DNA of 64,000 bases from Bacillus sp. MUM 116 (GTDB lineage: Bacteria; Bacillota; Bacilli; Bacillales; Cytobacillaceae). The DNA lies in assembly GCF_001866655.1 (NCBI RefSeq), contig NZ_MLYR01000086.1:1-64000 (forward strand), given 5' to 3'. The position numbers and the translations under genes are program-made. Positions 17,112 to 26,318 of this stretch are shown here, piece after piece. Position 1 is the first letter of the stretch. Every line of letters begins with the position of its first letter. The notes below the pieces were generated by a model, which made no database searches, had not been told where the DNA came from, and saw nothing but the letters and a program-made list of their open reading frames with translations.

Positions 17112-18524
17112 CTAAGTATTTAATTGGGTAACAGTAGGATCGTGTTGACTAGAAGGAAGTTTGGGTTTAAAAATATATAAACGCAAGATTGGATATAGAA
17201 TAATACTAATAATCGTAGAAGTTACAAAAGGTATTGGAATGAAGTTTATTGTTAAGGCCGAAACAGAAGCGATGATGAGTGTAAGGACCCCGGCTATATT
17301 AACTGTATCGCATACATGGGCACCAACCTCCCTATGTGTAATTTTCTTTACCCAATAGTGATCGATGATAACGATGGTAGCCACGCAGGTAGTTAATACT
17401 CCTAACATATTTAACCATTTCTCTACTAAACCCAAGATATTCATGGAAATCATAATTAAAGCAATAATATTACAAAGGACAACGAATAGAGCACGGTTTC
17501 CTCTCCAACCAAAGGCCGAAAAAACATTCGTCAGAGCTAAGGAGCCACTATACGTATTTAATATTTGCGCTTTCCCATTAGCAAGGAATAAGACAATAAA
17601 CCCAATGACTCCTGCGAGGATAATGAAAAACGATGCCATATCATTTAAAGCAACCGCTGAAGCCGCCTCTGGAGTTAACCCTCTTGTTGCTACATAATGG
17701 TTGACTACCTTTCCCATCCCAACATACGCAATGGTACCGCCAGCAATAACCATGCCAATATTCATTACTAGCATTCCTGTAAGATTGGCCAAAAATACAT
17801 CTTTACCTGTACGTGCATATCGACAAGAATCTGCCGCTGTTAGTGCTAAAGCCCCACTAGATCCGATTAAAATATTTACCGCAAAAACAAAATCCATAAT
17901 GCCTTGCGATGGACCAAATTGACGACCAAAGGACATGATCTCACCTAAACTGATTCCACTGAAACCCATCGAATTAATGATCATGTATAGTAAGACAATC
18001 GTAAGAACTAATAATGTAACCCCTGCTACCCTGTATACTAGTTTGATGCCAAATAAGGCCAAGAAAACCCAAGCTAAAGTAAAAATACCGTAGATGACAA
18101 TAGCATTTAACAGGGTTGGTTTCATATCAAAGAAAAACAGTACTCCGTTATAGAGTAAAACATTTTCCAAAGCTAAAAAGCCAAGAACCATAAAGCCAAA
18201 AACAATAGCAGTTACTAATGAACCTTTCACTCCAAACCCATAGTATCGGGTAATGACTGTACTAGAAAGACCTTCCTTTCGAGCAATGTCACCAAGAAGG
18301 TACCCAATAGTTGTCCCAATTATGATTGTGATAACACCTGCTAGTAATCCTAATTTCATCCCGGCAGAAAAAGTCGCTAATGCACCAAACATCATAATGG
18401 CAACGGAAGAACAAACCCCCATTGTGTTATTGGATAATTGCAGCCAAGATTTACGTTCATTCTCAGGAATACTTTCTAAAGCGTGGTCGTCCATCTTTTC
18501 TTTCAAATTAAGAATAAAAGCCAT
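17112..18524 (-). CDS. NCS1-family (cytosine permease-like) transporter
   Basis: 470 residues with about 12 membrane segments, CodB-like. The N-terminal PENERKSWLQLSNNTMGV and GLLAGVITIIIGTTIGYLLG are typical of nucleobase:cation symporter-1 proteins. NCS1 members take up cytosine, allantoin, hydantoins and similar heterocycles. It is downstream of the aldehyde dehydrogenase in the putative indolic branch, so it may import an indolic or other N-heterocyclic substrate; this is inference. The start has GGAGGGG. Confidence 0.85.
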   Translation of the reverse strand: MAFILNLKEKMDDHALESIPENERKSWLQLSNNTMGVCSSVAIMMFGALATFSAGMKLGLLAGVITIIIGTTIGYLLGDIARKEGLSSTVITRYYGFGVKGSLVTAIVFGFMVLGFLALENVLLYNGVLFFFDMKPTLLNAIVIYGIFTLAWVFLALFGIKLVYRVAGVTLLVLTIVLLYMIINSMGFSGISLGEIMSFGRQFGPSQGIMDFVFAVNILIGSSGALALTAADSCRYARTGKDVFLANLTGMLVMNIGMVIAGGTIAYVGMGKVVNHYVATRGLTPEAASAVALNDMASFFIILAGVIGFIVLFLANGKAQILNTYSGSLALTNVFSAFGWRGNRALFVVLCNIIALIMISMNILGLVEKWLNMLGVLTTCVATIVIIDHYWVKKITHREVGAHVCDTVNIAGVLTLIIASVSALTINFIPIPFVTSTIISIILYPILRLYIFKPKLPSSQHDPTVTQLNT

Positions 18525-18624
18525 TTTTTCCCCTCCATTTGGTTCATTATCATTTAATTTTGAATACGGCGGTTACATTTAGGGCGACCTCCTAACAGTC
18601 GCTTTGAGCTTGATCTTCTTAATG

Positions 18625-18684
18625 AAAAACATCCCCAAGTTACAGTTAGGCAAAAAAACCTGTATACAACTTTTGGGATGTTTT
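18625..18684 (-). terminator. Terminator of the aldehyde dehydrogenase gene
   Basis: Arms AAAACATCCC and GGGATGTTTT with further pairing of CAAGTT and AACTT. It lies downstream of the dehydrogenase on the minus strand, before the permease gene. Confidence 0.6.
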
Positions 18685-18770
18685 CTCTTTGTTATTCTTT
18701 TGGGGGTGAAATCCTTTTCTTAGAATAGAAATTGGTTTATGTTCCCTTTAGCCATTCTTTATCTTGAGCC

Positions 18771-20267
18771 TTATTTAAAGAAACCTGCCGGAGGAAGCTG
18801 GTATGCTGCCACAATTGTCTTGGACTGGCTATAGGCATCTAGTGCCTCTTTGCTATATTCCCTTCCAACTCCGCTGTTTTTGTAACCTCCAAATGGGGCA
18901 CCAGTTTGGAAATTAAAATAAGAATTTATCCATACACTTCCTGCTTCAAGTTTATTGGCGGTACCCAAAGCTTGTTCAAGGTTGCCTGTCATAATGCCGG
19001 CCGCAAGCCCATAATCTACACTGTTAGCCATTTTTATAACTTCATTAACATCCTTCCATCGTGTTACTGTAACAGCTGGCCCGAAAATTTCTTCTTGTGA
19101 AATTCTCATACCGGACTCGGCTTCTATAATTGTTGGCTCAATAAAATAGCCATGTTCATGACCTGGAACCGTAACACGATTACCCCCATAAAGAATTTTT
19201 GCCCCTTCTTTTTTGGCAATATCGAAGTATTTTAAAACACGTTTTCCTTGTTTTTCGTTAATGATTGAAGCTATTCGTGTAGAGCGATCCGTTGGCGGAC
19301 CAATTTTAACTTGTTTTGCCCTTTCAATTAATTTTTTTACAAATTCATCATAAATATCATCATGAATGAAAAGCCGTGATCCAAGAATGCAACTTTGTCC
19401 ATTAAAGCTTGTATACCCAAAAGTGGCATTTTCCACTGCTTGATCGATATCCACATCTGGAAAAACAATGTGCGGTGATTTACCGCCAAGTTCGAGTGTA
19501 ACAGGAATAATTCTCTCTCCCGCCGTTTTGCCCACTAAGCGTCCTACTTCAGTACTACCCGTAAAGGCAAGCTTATCTGTATCCGGATGATCAATTAAAG
19601 CCTGTCCCGCTTCCTTTCCGTAACCCGGAACTACGTTGAGTACACCTTTGGGGAGAATTCCCACTACAAGTTTTGCAAATTCTAAAACCGATAAACATGC
19701 GTCTTCCGCGGGCTTTAATACAATTGTGTTACCAGCTGCAAGAGCTGGCGCCAGTTTGAATGCTGTCATAATCATCGGAACGTTCCAAGGAATTATTTGA
19801 GCACACACTCCAAGCGGCTCTTTCTTTGTAATTAAATAACCATTTTGAACCGGCCGGGAAGCGCCTTCATAATAGGTGAAAATTGCAGACGCAAAATATC
19901 GAAATTGTTGAATAGCAATACTGTAATCTGCATCAAACTCATGAATAGCCCTGCCTGTATCCATGCTTTCTATCATTTTTAAGCGTTCTTGATTTTCCTC
20001 TAGCACATCAGCAATTTTGTTTAATAGAATGGATCGTTCCTCAATTGACGTGTTCGACCAGACAGGAAACGCTGCTCTCGCTGCTTTTACAGCTTGATTA
20101 ATCTCCTCTTTTCCGCAGCGTCCAACTTTTGAAAGCACTTCTCCTGTAGATGCGTTCACTGCATCAATATAACCATATACCGGTTCTACCATTTCACCAT
20201 TTATAATTGGACCATAATTTTCATCAAATTTGATACTGTTAGGATTAATTTGGACCGTAGTTTCCAT
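18771..20267 (-). CDS. NAD(P)-dependent aldehyde dehydrogenase
   Basis: 498 residues, class-2-like. The Rossmann motif region ends in FTGSTEVGR, the general base Glu is in LELGGKSPH (about 270) and the nucleophile Cys is in FNGQSCILGSR (about 303). The C-terminus has PFGGYKNSGVGREYS. It oxidises an aldehyde to an acid. It follows the monooxygenase genes, so an indolic or aromatic aldehyde is a reasonable guess. It is separate from the second aldehyde dehydrogenase at 33003-34472. Confidence 0.9.
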   Translation of the reverse strand: METTVQINPNSIKFDENYGPIINGEMVEPVYGYIDAVNASTGEVLSKVGRCGKEEINQAVKAARAAFPVWSNTSIEERSILLNKIADVLEENQERLKMIESMDTGRAIHEFDADYSIAIQQFRYFASAIFTYYEGASRPVQNGYLITKKEPLGVCAQIIPWNVPMIMTAFKLAPALAAGNTIVLKPAEDACLSVLEFAKLVVGILPKGVLNVVPGYGKEAGQALIDHPDTDKLAFTGSTEVGRLVGKTAGERIIPVTLELGGKSPHIVFPDVDIDQAVENATFGYTSFNGQSCILGSRLFIHDDIYDEFVKKLIERAKQVKIGPPTDRSTRIASIINEKQGKRVLKYFDIAKKEGAKILYGGNRVTVPGHEHGYFIEPTIIEAESGMRISQEEIFGPAVTVTRWKDVNEVIKMANSVDYGLAAGIMTGNLEQALGTANKLEAGSVWINSYFNFQTGAPFGGYKNSGVGREYSKEALDAYSQSKTIVAAYQLPPAGFFK

Positions 20268-20538
20268 TTAATATCCACTCCATAGAATAAATTTAATGTT
20301 GAATCTGTTACCATATTTGTCAAACAAAAATAATTTCATTTAGACGCGCTTATATATTCGAATATTCAGTTAATTGTAACCCTGCTAATTTCCACCTCCC
20401 TATTTCTGAAATTAAATATATGTTAAACAACGAAAATACCAAAACACATGAACAAATAACATATATTTGCATTATCTAAGAGCTGGGTTCATTAAAGGGC
20501 CTAGTTTCCCTAAAGTCAAAAAGTTGCAAAATAAGAAC

Positions 20539-21057
20539 TTAATTAGGCACGGATTGTTTTTGATTGTAAAATTCTTTAGGAATTGCACCAAATACTCTTC
20601 TGTGATAAAGCATTGGGTCTTTTTCTTTATTTACTTTAAGATCCAAAACTTCTCCAATTAATACAGTATGATCACCCGCTTCAATAGCCTTAAATGTTTT
20701 ACACTCAAATACACCTAAAGCGCCTTCAATGATTGGCAATCCATTGCTGGAAAGTTCCCAATTACAAGTACTGAAGCGGTCTTCATGCTTACTTGCAAAA
20801 GTTTGACAGAGTTCTTTTTGTTCTTCCGCCAAAACATGAACAGCGAATTTTCCACGATCCGTAAATTCCTTAAGTGAAGATACTCTGTGATCAATCGACC
20901 AAAGAAGCATTAAGGGATCAAGTGATACAGATGCAAATGAATTGACTGTAAGTCCAACCGGTGTTCCATCTTCTTTCGTAGTGGTAACAATGGTTACTCC
21001 AGTCGGGTAATCCCCCATAATTTGTTTAAATATTCCTTGGCTATCTTCTTTCTTCAT
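20539..21057 (-). CDS. Flavin reductase (HpaC/short-chain type), copy 1
   Basis: 172 residues of the flavin-reductase-like FMN-binding barrel (DYPTGVTIVTT, GLTVNSFASVSLDPLML, and GDHTVLIGEV). It supplies reduced flavin to a partner oxygenase. It is 19 bases behind the oxidoreductase gene and in the same run as the luciferase-like monooxygenase, so it should feed that enzyme. It is very similar along its length to copy 2 at 48498-49010, which serves the anthranilate hydroxylase. Confidence 0.92.
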   Translation of the reverse strand: MKKEDSQGIFKQIMGDYPTGVTIVTTTKEDGTPVGLTVNSFASVSLDPLMLLWSIDHRVSSLKEFTDRGKFAVHVLAEEQKELCQTFASKHEDRFSTCNWELSSNGLPIIEGALGVFECKTFKAIEAGDHTVLIGEVLDLKVNKEKDPMLYHRRVFGAIPKEFYNQKQSVPN

Positions 21058-21076
21058 GTTTTTTCTTCTCCTTTAT

Positions 21077-22642
21077 TTATTTAATTTGCTTTGCTGTAAG
21101 ATAACCTGAAGTTCCGCCAAGACCTGGGCCTGGGTGGGTTGAAGCCCCGATATGAAACAAATTTTTAACTGGTGTATCATGTTTTTTGTATTTGGAGGTT
21201 GGTCTCCATAACATTAATTGATCAATCGATGCAACACCAGAATAGGGGTCACCGCCAACTAAATTTACGTTAGATGATTCTAAATCTTTCGGAGAAAGAA
21301 TTTTCCTGCTTATTATATTATCTTTGAAATTTGGGGCATGTCTGCAAATACGATTTTCAATCCGTTCTACGTAGGCTTCTATAACCTTTTGGCTATAACC
21401 TTCAGAGGTATCAATTTCCCCCAAGGCATCCCCTTTCAAAACTCTAGGCATCTCTAGCAGCTGGACCCAAAGTGTATGTTTTCCTTCCGGGGCACGGCTT
21501 GGATCGAAAGCCGTATGCTGCCCTACGGCGATGGTGGCTTGTTTTGGCAGCAGTCCATTCGAAACTTCATTGACCGATTGACTTACCGCTTCAACCCCGT
21601 TTGTTATATTGATCATCGCTGCTTTTCTTAGTTCTGGATTTTCCCAATCTAAAGGTGCATCCAAAGCATAATGGATTTGCATGGAGGCGTTACCGTATTT
21701 ATAGTTCCTGACATCTTTTTGAACGGACTCAGGAATAGGTATTTCTGTCAATAAATTCTCATATAATTGGTGGGGAGTAACATTAGCAAGAACATAATTA
21801 GCAAAATAATTCTCGTTTTGGGTCTGGACCCCTTTTACTTTTCTATTTTCAACTAGAATTTTATAAACGTTCTCATTGATGATAAATTCGCCGCCGTTTC
21901 TTTCAACTATTTTCATTAACGCTTTTACCAGTTGATCACCGCCCCCTTTAGGAATGGGCATGCCGGCAGCCTCAAGAGAAAATACGAGAACCTGGAGCAT
22001 AATATTGCCTGCTGCATCATTTGGACCAAGACCTGTATGCAAAATCCAAGGAGCAAGAAGCGCTTTAATTACATTGCTTTCAAAAGTTTGGTCTAGTAAC
22101 TGTGCTGCAGATTTCAGCATAGTTCCCGCTTCCCTCTTTAATTCTTGAACCCCCTTTTCCCTTACAAGTTTTAGCAATTTTCGAACAGAAGACCATGTAA
22201 GAGGCTCATTTGATAATAAATGAAATACTAATTCAGAATTATCTTCGAATTGCTTCATTAATTCTCGATAGCGATCACCATCGCCGTGTGTAATCTGATT
22301 AAAAGAATGAATATTTTTTTCACGGTTTGCATATAAAACTGCACTTTCATTATTAGGCAAAATAACCCCGGCTGGAACTTCCGTATTGAGGTATTCAAGC
22401 CCATTTTCCTCCAGGTCCTTCTTCAGCCCCGCATAGGCTGGACCCGTAACAAAATTAGGATGCCAGCCCGAAAAGACATCTGTCTTAAAGCCCGGGGCTG
22501 TAATTTCGCTTGTCTTAATACAACCGCCAATCCAATCATTCTTTTCCAATACCAATACTTTATGCCCTTTTTTAGATAAATAGGCTGCCGCAGTTAATGA
22601 ATTAATACCACTTCCAATAATTACGGTATCAAAATATTTCAT
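21077..22642 (-). CDS. FAD-dependent oxidoreductase, phytoene desaturase-like
   Basis: 521 residues. The N-terminus has the dinucleotide-binding motif VIIGSGINSLTAAAYLSKKG and the acidic end of beta2 in VLEKNDWIGG. The C-terminus has LFHIGASTHPGPGLGGTSGY, typical of the CrtI/COG1233 amine-oxidase-like family. Such enzymes dehydrogenate C-C or C-N bonds. It lies between the monooxygenase and flavin reductase genes. No carotenoid genes are nearby, so I infer a catabolic role, perhaps oxidation of an indoline or oxindole. Start supported by GGAGGAG. Confidence 0.85.
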   Translation of the reverse strand: MKYFDTVIIGSGINSLTAAAYLSKKGHKVLVLEKNDWIGGCIKTSEITAPGFKTDVFSGWHPNFVTGPAYAGLKKDLEENGLEYLNTEVPAGVILPNNESAVLYANREKNIHSFNQITHGDGDRYRELMKQFEDNSELVFHLLSNEPLTWSSVRKLLKLVREKGVQELKREAGTMLKSAAQLLDQTFESNVIKALLAPWILHTGLGPNDAAGNIMLQVLVFSLEAAGMPIPKGGGDQLVKALMKIVERNGGEFIINENVYKILVENRKVKGVQTQNENYFANYVLANVTPHQLYENLLTEIPIPESVQKDVRNYKYGNASMQIHYALDAPLDWENPELRKAAMINITNGVEAVSQSVNEVSNGLLPKQATIAVGQHTAFDPSRAPEGKHTLWVQLLEMPRVLKGDALGEIDTSEGYSQKVIEAYVERIENRICRHAPNFKDNIISRKILSPKDLESSNVNLVGGDPYSGVASIDQLMLWRPTSKYKKHDTPVKNLFHIGASTHPGPGLGGTSGYLTAKQIK

Positions 22643-22761
22643 TACCGCTCCTCCAATAAGCTAATTTTTATAATCGCTAAAGCCGTAAATACATTTCGCC
22701 ATTTAGGCTAATATCAATGTGAAGGGGAATGTAGAACGAAGAACATTCCCCATTAAAAGGA

Positions 22762-23844
22762 TTAGACGCGATTTAATTGTGATTCTTTTGTATTTTTAAA
22801 GTTTGGCATAACCCGTTTACTTAAAAGTTCCTGCTGTTTTAACACTTTCCACTGATCCATACCGCCATAATTTGCTAAGAAGTCAATTTCAACCAATCCT
22901 TCAACTTCTTGCTTGATTTTATCAATCTTTTCACAAATTTCTTCAGGTGTTCCGGCCCAAACAACATTTTTCTCTATTAGTTCTTCGTAGCTCATTTTTG
23001 GGAGACCTTGTAAGATACCCTTTGTATAGAAATGGAATCCAGCGTCCTTCATTCTTTCAACATCGGGTAACCCAGCTGTAGGAGCAGCATTTCCTAAAAG
23101 AAAATTATAGAAATGTTCTTCTGCTTCCTGTCTAATCTGTTTTTCATCCCCATCGCTCATATAGACGGAACGCAGCCAGATAATGTTAGGCTCGTGCCCA
23201 TTTTCCCAACAAGCCTTTCGATATATATCAAATTTATCTAGCAAAGTTGCAAGGGGCAGTAAAGGAGGAACAAAAATTCCCCAGCCCTTTTCCCCGGCTT
23301 GTCGGTAGGTATGTTCACTTGTTCCTCCGGTAGTAAATGGGATCTTTTTCTGAAGAGGATGAGGAACAACTTCTACATTATCAACTGTATAGTATTTACC
23401 AAAGTAGGATACTTTCTCTCCTCGAAGTGCCTGCTCAAGTATGGCAAGTGCCTCCTCAAAACGAGGTTTGGCTTCCTCAATTGGGATAATTCCTTCGTTT
23501 GGATAAACCCATGCGTGACCGCGACCGACACCTGCTTCTATACGTCCATTCGTTATAAGATCAGCGGCAGCAATTTCACCCGCCAAACGCAGCGGATTTT
23601 GAACTGGCAGGATATGAAGTGCCGTTCTAAAGCGAATATTATTTGTCTGGCTCGCTACAGCTGAATACACCGCTAATGGGTTTGCTGAAATAGAAAATTT
23701 CGAAAAATGATGATGATCAATAAGAGAATAAACATCAAAACCGGCTTTGTCAGCATGAATAATTTGTTCTATTACTTCATCATATACTTGCTTTTCCGTT
23801 TTCCCTGGAGGTAATTGCATTTCAGAATAAAGTCCAAATTTCAT
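22762..23844 (-). CDS. LLM class flavin-dependent monooxygenase
   Basis: 360 residues of the bacterial luciferase-like TIM barrel (MKFGLYSEMQLPPG start; GVGRGHAWVYPNEGI; FTTGGTSEHTYRQAGEKGWG). It uses reduced FMN and O2. First gene of the operon with the CrtI-like enzyme and flavin reductase, all minus strand. Two TGTTAA-N4-TTAACA-like palindromes lie upstream at 23912 and 23990. I infer the initial oxygenation of an indolic or other aromatic substrate; the actual substrate is unknown. Confidence 0.88.
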   Translation of the reverse strand: MKFGLYSEMQLPPGKTEKQVYDEVIEQIIHADKAGFDVYSLIDHHHFSKFSISANPLAVYSAVASQTNNIRFRTALHILPVQNPLRLAGEIAAADLITNGRIEAGVGRGHAWVYPNEGIIPIEEAKPRFEEALAILEQALRGEKVSYFGKYYTVDNVEVVPHPLQKKIPFTTGGTSEHTYRQAGEKGWGIFVPPLLPLATLLDKFDIYRKACWENGHEPNIIWLRSVYMSDGDEKQIRQEAEEHFYNFLLGNAAPTAGLPDVERMKDAGFHFYTKGILQGLPKMSYEELIEKNVVWAGTPEEICEKIDKIKQEVEGLVEIDFLANYGGMDQWKVLKQQELLSKRVMPNFKNTKESQLNRV

Positions 23845-23911
23845 TTAATTCATCTCCCTAATATTATTTTTTTGCCTAATCGAATTGTATATTTAAAGCT
23901 CCCTTCCCTTC

Positions 23912-23927
23912 TGCTAACTCATTAACA
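23912..23927. promoter_or_regulatory. Crp/Fnr-type operator, site A
   Basis: TGCTAACTCATTAACA, one mismatch from the palindrome TGTTAA-N4-TTAACA. It is 68 bases upstream of the monooxygenase start. Confidence 0.55.
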
Positions 23928-23989
23928 TTATTGATAAATCATTTTCTAAAAAGTCAAAAATTTCGAATAACAATCAAAAATAACCAAGA

Positions 23990-24005
23990 TGTTAACCAAT
24001 TAACA
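23990..24005. promoter_or_regulatory. Crp/Fnr-type operator, site B (perfect palindrome)
   Basis: TGTTAACCAATTAACA is a perfect TGTTAA-N4-TTAACA palindrome, 146 bases upstream of the monooxygenase gene and just outside the terminator of the small gene. Confidence 0.65.
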
Positions 24006-24034
24006 TTAAAATAATGTTGATAACTGAAAATAAG

Positions 24035-24095
24035 AAAACTCCTATTGTAGAAGTTTTGTTCACTTAGTAAACAAGTTTCTACTTGGGAGTTTTTA
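24035..24095 (-). terminator. Strong terminator of the 93-aa gene
   Basis: A long interrupted hairpin (AAAACTCC...GTAGAA...GTTT paired with AAAC...TTCTAC...GGGAGTTTT), with T-rich flanks on both strands. It overlaps the stop codon of the small gene. Confidence 0.8.
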
Positions 24096-24374
24096 CTTTG
24101 CAGCAATTTTCATATATTCGGTCAATAGGTTGACAAGATTTCCTTTTCCAAACTTGATTTTGCATTTTTCTATATCTTTTAATGAACTAATATAAAAAAG
24201 AAGGAAGTCTAATATTTTTTTCCGGCGAACCTCTATACTTTCAGCAGAATTATTATAGAACCATTCATCGATTGTGTTATATACTCCCCTGTTTAAACCA
24301 AATGTTTCTTTACAATACCTAGAGAACAGCAGGTCAGGAAGATTTATAACCGTTTTTTGTTCAGCAAATGTCAT
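24093..24374 (-). CDS. Small protein of unknown function (93 aa)
   Basis: 93 residues, mostly helical, basic, no membrane segment. The ATG has GGGGGGG-rich ribosome site. It is divergent from the decarboxylase gene, sharing the region that holds operator sites C and D, and ends in a strong terminator before the monooxygenase promoter. Its place inside the control region suggests a regulatory or accessory role in the branch, but no family was recognised. Confidence 0.65.
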   Translation of the reverse strand: MTFAEQKTVINLPDLLFSRYCKETFGLNRGVYNTIDEWFYNNSAESIEVRRKKILDFLLFYISSLKDIEKCKIKFGKGNLVNLLTEYMKIAAK

Positions 24375-24425
24375 CGAATCCCCCCCTTTCTATTTATTAC
24401 TTTACAAAATAAAAGCATTAATCGT

Positions 24426-24441
24426 TGTTAAACTATTAATA
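24426..24441. promoter_or_regulatory. Crp/Fnr-type operator, site D
   Basis: TGTTAAACTATTAATA, one mismatch from TGTTAA-N4-TTAACA, between the divergent small gene and the decarboxylase operon. Confidence 0.5.
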
Positions 24442-24476
24442 CTTTTTTATGAATCTTTTAAAAATTCCGAGATAAT

Positions 24477-24492
24477 TGTTAATGGATTAACG
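24477..24492. promoter_or_regulatory. Crp/Fnr-type operator, site C
   Basis: TGTTAATGGATTAACG, one mismatch from the palindrome, 72 bases upstream of the decarboxylase start. Confidence 0.6.
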
Positions 24493-24563
24493 GAAGGAAA
24501 ATACCAGTGCAGTATTATAAAGTTAGTAAAAGTTTATCAAATAACATGCAAGGAGGAATTTCA

Positions 24564-26318
24564 TTGTATAACACAGGATCAGCATTTTTAGAAGCTTTGC
24601 AAGAAGCGGGTGTTTCCTATATTTTTGCTAATTTAGGAAGTGATCACCCGGCGATTATTGAAAATTTGGCGATAGCCAAAAAGGAAAATAAGGAATTACC
24701 AGAAATCATTACCTGCCCCCATGAATTTGTGGCATTGACTGCTGCGCAAGGGTATGCACAGGCAACAGGTGAGCCGCAGGCAGTAATCGTTCATGTAGAA
24801 TGCGGAACACAAAATTTAGGCGGTGCCATTCATAATGCATACAAAAGCAGGGTTCCTGTATTAGTTTTTGCCGGCGCGTCACCTTATACCCAAGAAAATG
24901 AATTAGCTGGAAGCCGAAATGAGTTTATTCATTGGATTCAGGATGTTTTTGACCAACGCGGCATTATGCGCGGATATACGAAATATGATAATGAAATTCG
25001 AACCGGAGCGAATGTCAAGCAGCTTGTACATCGTGCATTACAAATTGCTAAAAGTGATCCTAAGGGTCCAGTTTATCTAATGGGACCAAGAGAAGTGATG
25101 GAAGAGCCGGCCATGCCTGTAGAGATTCAAAAGGAGCTATGGGAGCCGATTTCCCCGGGAGCAATTTCTCCACAAAAGATTAAAGAATTAACGAATGATT
25201 TGCTGTCAGCTAAAAATCCGCTTGTTGTTACCTCTTATTTAGGAAGGAAAAAAGAAGCGGTTGAAGAACTAGTGCGTTTATGTGAACGATTGGCCATTCC
25301 TGTCATTGAATCCATACCAAGTTATATGAATTTTCCAAGTAATAATCCAATGCACTGCGGTTCCTATTGGAATACTGAAAAGCAGATTAAAGTTCTTGAT
25401 GAGGCCGATTTTATACTTGTATTAGACAGCGATGTTCCATGGATTCCTGTAAGAAACAAACCGTCTAACAATGCAACTATTTATTACATTGATGTTGATC
25501 CGTTGAAAGAACAAATGCCTTTATGGTATATCCCATCAAAACGATTTTTTAAAGCTGATGCATACACAGCACTTCAGCAAATTAATGATTACCTGGATAA
25601 AAATAGTGATATCGATCAAGGGGCGGTTTCCCAGCGCTGGGAAAAACACTCCGAATACCATAATCTTCAGGCAGAAGAAAAATATATGATCGAAAAAGCA
25701 GAAAGCGATGTTATTACCCCTGAATTTCTTACCGCCTGTATAAGGGAAATAACAGACGAAAATACAATCGTATTGAATGAAGGAATTACTAGTCATGAGG
25801 TAATATCCAACCATATAGGGGCAACTATTCCAGGGTCTTATTATGGAAGTCCTGCAGGTTCACTTGGATGGAACGGCGGAGCCGCAATAGGTATGAAATT
25901 AGCTAATCCGGATAAGACGGTCATCAGTCTCACCGGAGATGGATCCTTCCTATTCAGTATTCCCTCCACTGTTCATTGGATGGCAAAAAGATACAATACC
26001 CCATTCTTAACAGTTATTTATAACAACTCTGGTTGGAAGGCACCAAAACAGTCAACGCTTGGTGTCCACCCGCACGGTATCGCCAAACAAACGGAAGAAT
26101 TCTTTGTCCATTTTGACCCGCCGGCAGATTTATCGAAAATTGCTGCAGCAGCTGGAGAAGCGCACCCAATTATGGTGAAAAACCGTTCAGATCTGAAAAA
26201 TGCGCTTAAAGAAGGATTGCAGTTCGTGAAACAAGGGAGATCCGCTGTTATTGACGTTTATATCCCACATGTTTATACCGCGGAAAATACCACTACCTAC
26301 GCAAAGGAGACAGTCTAA
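24564..26318 (+). CDS. Thiamine diphosphate-dependent decarboxylase (putative isatinate decarboxylase)
   Basis: 584 residues of the acetolactate synthase/benzoylformate decarboxylase family. The catalytic Glu is in CPHEFVALTAAQGYAQATG (N-terminal domain), and the ThDP motif GDGSFLFSIP runs on to NNSGW in the C-terminal domain. I start at the TTG at 24564 because AAGGAGG is seven bases upstream; an ATG at 24507 has no such site. Its stop overlaps the start of the isatin-hydrolase-like gene, so the two are coupled. A pair of this kind would hydrolyse isatin to isatinate and decarboxylate it to anthranilate. The activity is inference; the family alone would also allow other 2-oxo acids. Confidence 0.88.
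   Translation: MYNTGSAFLEALQEAGVSYIFANLGSDHPAIIENLAIAKKENKELPEIITCPHEFVALTAAQGYAQATGEPQAVIVHVECGTQNLGGAIHNAYKSRVPVLVFAGASPYTQENELAGSRNEFIHWIQDVFDQRGIMRGYTKYDNEIRTGANVKQLVHRALQIAKSDPKGPVYLMGPREVMEEPAMPVEIQKELWEPISPGAISPQKIKELTNDLLSAKNPLVVTSYLGRKKEAVEELVRLCERLAIPVIESIPSYMNFPSNNPMHCGSYWNTEKQIKVLDEADFILVLDSDVPWIPVRNKPSNNATIYYIDVDPLKEQMPLWYIPSKRFFKADAYTALQQINDYLDKNSDIDQGAVSQRWEKHSEYHNLQAEEKYMIEKAESDVITPEFLTACIREITDENTIVLNEGITSHEVISNHIGATIPGSYYGSPAGSLGWNGGAAIGMKLANPDKTVISLTGDGSFLFSIPSTVHWMAKRYNTPFLTVIYNNSGWKAPKQSTLGVHPHGIAKQTEEFFVHFDPPADLSKIAAAAGEAHPIMVKNRSDLKNALKEGLQFVKQGRSAVIDVYIPHVYTAENTTTYAKETV

Noticed and set aside
21077..22642. Carotenoid phytoene desaturase
   Set aside because: Sequence belongs to the broad CrtI-like family, but no carotenoid synthase or other carotenoid genes are near, and it lies in a monooxygenase operon.
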